In this document: piece by piece, positions 6,565-8,535 of the stretch
Layout of the letters: each line of letters begins with the position of its first letter
Numbering within the stretch: position 1 is the first letter of the stretch
Assembly: GCA_033763635.1 (NCBI GenBank)
Contig: JANRKG010000334.1
Location: 1-8,535, forward strand
DNA length: 8,535 bases
Direction of reading: 5' to 3'
From: JANRKG01 sp033763635
GTDB lineage: Bacteria; Cyanobacteriota; Cyanobacteriia; GCF-001939115
The notes under the pieces: model-generated
Told to the model about the DNA's origin: nothing
Database searches by the model: none
What the model saw: the letters and a program-made list of their open reading frames with translations, nothing else
Position numbers and translations under genes: made by a program

Positions 6565-7686
6565 TCAGGGTGATGGGATGGACTGCATTGGAAAACACAC
6601 TTTAATGGTTGTCCCCTGTCCTAATTGGCTGTTGATTGAAACAGTGCCTTGATGCAACGCTACAACTCGCTGGACGATCGCCAACCCTAACCCACTGCCA
6701 GGGATATCTTGAACATTGCTTGCCCGATAAAATGGCTCGAACACAAAAGCTTGTTCTGGCAAAGGAATTCCCACTCCCTGATCTTGAATTTCTAACCAAA
6801 TGTATCCATCTTGGTGGGTGATTCGAAGGTGAATCGTGCTGCCCTCTGGAGAGTAATGGATGGCATTGGACAGCAGGTGATTCAGGAGATGCCAGAACAG
6901 GCGTTCGTCCACCATCCCCTCCAGGGATTCTGCTTCTCTCACAAAGCGCACTTGGTAGCGATTTTCAATCGTCCATTGCAAAGCTTCGATCGCATTGCTA
7001 CACACACTGACGAGATTCAAAGGTGCGGGATGGTAGCAGAGTTGGGGATTGTCCAAATTGCTCAGGATGAGAATATCATCCGTCAAGCGATACATCGAAC
7101 TGACTGCTGTTTCAATATGAGTCAGGCTTTGAGATTGCTTCCCTTCTGACATCTCATGCCCCTGTTCCTGGATTAAACGGGTAGCCGTTCTCACGGTTAA
7201 GAGGGAGGGCTGTAATTGCTGGGAAGCTCTGGCTAAATAACTGGCGTTCCTTTGAACGGTTTGGGGTCGGGGGAAATCCCCTGAATTCAGGGCTGCGTAA
7301 GTTTCAGTTTCTGCCTGATATCGAGCAATCGCCATCTCAATCGTGGCCTTCAATTCCTTTTCTCGAAAGGGTTTGAGAATGTAGCCAAAGGGAACCGTTG
7401 CTTTAATGCGCTGTAGGGTATGGTCATCCGCGTTCGCAGTCAGGTACACCACTGGAATTCTCAAGGTTTTCAGAATCACATGGGCGGCTTCAACCCCATC
7501 CATGTCCCCTTCTAAATGGATATCCATCAAAACCAGGTGAGGATGGTAATTTCGGGCTGCATCAATAGCCTCTTGCCCCGACTCGACGATCGCGGTCACG
7601 CAGTACCCCAACTCTTCTAACCGCTCGGCAATATCCTCTGCCACGATCGGTTCATCTTCAACCACCAGGATGCAAAAATCATCCAT
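6565..7686 (-). CDS. REC-HATPase signalling protein lacking the phospho-accepting histidine
   Basis: This 373-residue soluble protein has an N-terminal receiver domain (about 4-122) with the full acidic pocket (E10, D11), phospho-acceptor D55 in LVLMDIHLEG, T83 and K105 in GYILKPF. A segment at 147-212 looks like a HisKA dimerisation domain, but where kinases have SHELRTPL it reads SQQLQPSL (155-162), with Q156 in place of histidine and no other histidine in that helix. A C-terminal HATPase_c domain (about 225-368) is intact: N-box HLLNHLLSNAIHYSPEG (N274), G1 QDQGVGIP (301-308), F-box FEPFYR (316-321), G2 GSGLGLAIV (330-338). It probably receives phosphate from the kinase encoded 27 nt upstream. 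It may signal by receiver-controlled dimer state, or act as a phosphatase or pseudokinase; that is inference. No DNA-binding or membrane segment is seen. The start follows only a weak GGAT. Confidence 0.85.
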   Translation of the reverse strand: MDDFCILVVEDEPIVAEDIAERLEELGYCVTAIVESGQEAIDAARNYHPHLVLMDIHLEGDMDGVEAAHVILKTLRIPVVYLTANADDHTLQRIKATVPFGYILKPFREKELKATIEMAIARYQAETETYAALNSGDFPRPQTVQRNASYLARASQQLQPSLLTVRTATRLIQEQGHEMSEGKQSQSLTHIETAVSSMYRLTDDILILSNLDNPQLCYHPAPLNLVSVCSNAIEALQWTIENRYQVRFVREAESLEGMVDERLFWHLLNHLLSNAIHYSPEGSTIHLRITHQDGYIWLEIQDQGVGIPLPEQAFVFEPFYRASNVQDIPGSGLGLAIVQRVVALHQGTVSINSQLGQGTTIKVCFPMQSIPSP

Positions 7687-7713
7687 TGAGATTATCCATT
7701 AATGTGTAAGGTT

Positions 7714-8535
7714 CTAATTTTCAATAGACAGAGGAAATACAATATAAAATAATGTCCCCTCGTGAATTTGCACCTCTAAAGTTCCCTTGAGTTTTCGGAC
7801 CAGGATGCCCACAAGACGCAGCCCTAAGGAACGAGTGCTACGGAGATCAAGCCCCGGCGGGAGACCTACCCCATTATCCTGAATGGTCAGGGTCAGTTGT
7901 TGAACCGCATTAACCCGGAAATTCAACCAAATGTCCCCCTGATCTCTCTGGGGAAAAGCGTACTTCAGGGCATTGGAAATCAATTCATTGATGATCATTC
8001 CACAGCGAATTGCCGTATCAACACTCAGGAAGACCTGATCAACATTGAGATGGAGTGCGATTTGATTATGAGCGTTGTACGAAGCAAACAGGCTGCTGGT
8101 TAAGTTTTTCAGGTAATCGACACAATCGATCTTAGCCAGACTGGAGGAGAGATAAAGCTTTTCGTGGATCAGGGCCATTGCATTGATCCGGTCCTGGCTT
8201 TCTCGCAAAAGGGCTGAACTCTTCGGGTCTTTCACATACTGGGATTGCAGGGAAAAAAGACTGGAGACGACCTGAAGATTGTTCTTGACTCGATGATGAA
8301 CCTCCTTGAGGAGCAGTTCCTTTTCCTCCAGAGAAGCTTGTAATTGTTCCTCAGCCAGTTTTCGCTGGTTAATTTCTTCCTGTAATTGCTGCACCGTTTG
8401 CAGCAGTTCCCTTGTCCGGGCATTCACCCGCTGTTCTAAATTCTGATTTAATTGCTGGAGGGTACGTTCTGCCCGTTTGCGATCGGTAATATCTGTATTT
8501 GCAAAAACACATCCCGTCACCTGGCCCTGATCATT
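7714..8535 (-). CDS. PAS-linked HisKA_2-type sensor histidine kinase, N-terminus outside window
   Basis: The last 273 codons of a sensor kinase are present, and the frame stays open to the window edge. The visible start NDQGQVTGCVFANTDITDRKRAE is the end of a PAS/PAC domain. A coiled coil follows (about 24-75), rich in leucine, glutamine and glutamate. The HisKA_2 phospho-acceptor region is KEVHHRVKNNLQVVSSL (77-93 of the visible part; histidines at 80-81), and then an HATPase_c domain with N-box NELISNALKYAFP (183-195), G1 QDNGVGLP and a G2-like SLGLRLVG. It autophosphorylates and would pass phosphate to a receiver. The most likely partner is the REC protein encoded 27 nt downstream. A GTG at 8520 could be mistaken for a start, but the open frame and PAC sequence upstream of it show the gene is truncated by the window. 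The sensed signal is unknown. Confidence 0.9.
   Translation of the reverse strand, partial: NDQGQVTGCVFANTDITDRKRAERTLQQLNQNLEQRVNARTRELLQTVQQLQEEINQRKLAEEQLQASLEEKELLLKEVHHRVKNNLQVVSSLFSLQSQYVKDPKSSALLRESQDRINAMALIHEKLYLSSSLAKIDCVDYLKNLTSSLFASYNAHNQIALHLNVDQVFLSVDTAIRCGMIINELISNALKYAFPQRDQGDIWLNFRVNAVQQLTLTIQDNGVGLPPGLDLRSTRSLGLRLVGILVRKLKGTLEVQIHEGTLFYIVFPLSIEN

Noticed and set aside
8518..8520. GTG as the start of the sensor kinase
   Set aside because: The frame is open upstream to the window edge and encodes the expected PAC-domain residues, so the gene is truncated by the window and does not start here.
1..8535. CRISPR array, transposon ends, prophage or tRNA
   Set aside because: No regularly spaced repeats, transposase-like frames, long terminal inverted repeats or cloverleaf sequences were seen on either strand.

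Overview
The window reads as ordinary chromosomal DNA from a cyanobacterium. The hexamer CGATCG, the core of the cyanobacterial HIP1 element, occurs about twenty times in 8.5 kb against roughly two expected by chance, and the full octamer GCGATCGC occurs at least twice. The left third encodes NDH-1 subunits of the kind found only in cyanobacterial CO2-uptake complexes. No IS element, CRISPR array, tRNA or rRNA was seen.

Left block (1-2893, minus strand): a CO2-uptake operon runs right to left, with ndhF3-type first and ndhD3-type second; ndhD leaves the window before its 3' end. In known operons of this type the next gene is cupA/chpY, which would lie just outside coordinate 1. The 138-nt gap between the two genes carries a near-perfect 22-bp palindrome of the GAGACGC...GCGTCTC kind that is widespread in cyanobacterial genomes. 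A 412-nt intergenic region (2894-3305) separates ndhF from a divergent LysR-type regulator gene (3306-4259, plus strand) of the CcmR/NdhR/CmpR family. That region holds several symmetric sequences and a tandem 15-bp duplication over the regulator's ribosome binding site. It is the likely switch for low-CO2 induction of the operon and for autoregulation of the regulator.

Middle block (4439-6509, minus strand): three closely spaced genes are read in the order gmk (guanylate kinase), hisA (histidine biosynthesis isomerase) and an exported TPR protein. The gaps are 32 and 74 nt and each gene has a good Shine-Dalgarno sequence. A possible intrinsic terminator for the LysR gene lies in the convergent gap at 4328-4380.

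Right block (6565-8535, minus strand): a two-component pair. The first gene is a PAS-linked HisKA_2 histidine kinase whose N-terminus is outside the window. Twenty-seven nt downstream is a REC-HATPase protein with an intact receiver and an intact ATP-binding domain, but with glutamine where a histidine kinase should have its phospho-accepting histidine.

No clearly new system is visible. The points most worth a second look are the histidine-less REC-HATPase protein paired with a HisKA_2 kinase, and the unusually structured ndhF/lysR intergenic region. All functional calls rest on reading the sequence by eye against remembered family features; no database search was run.
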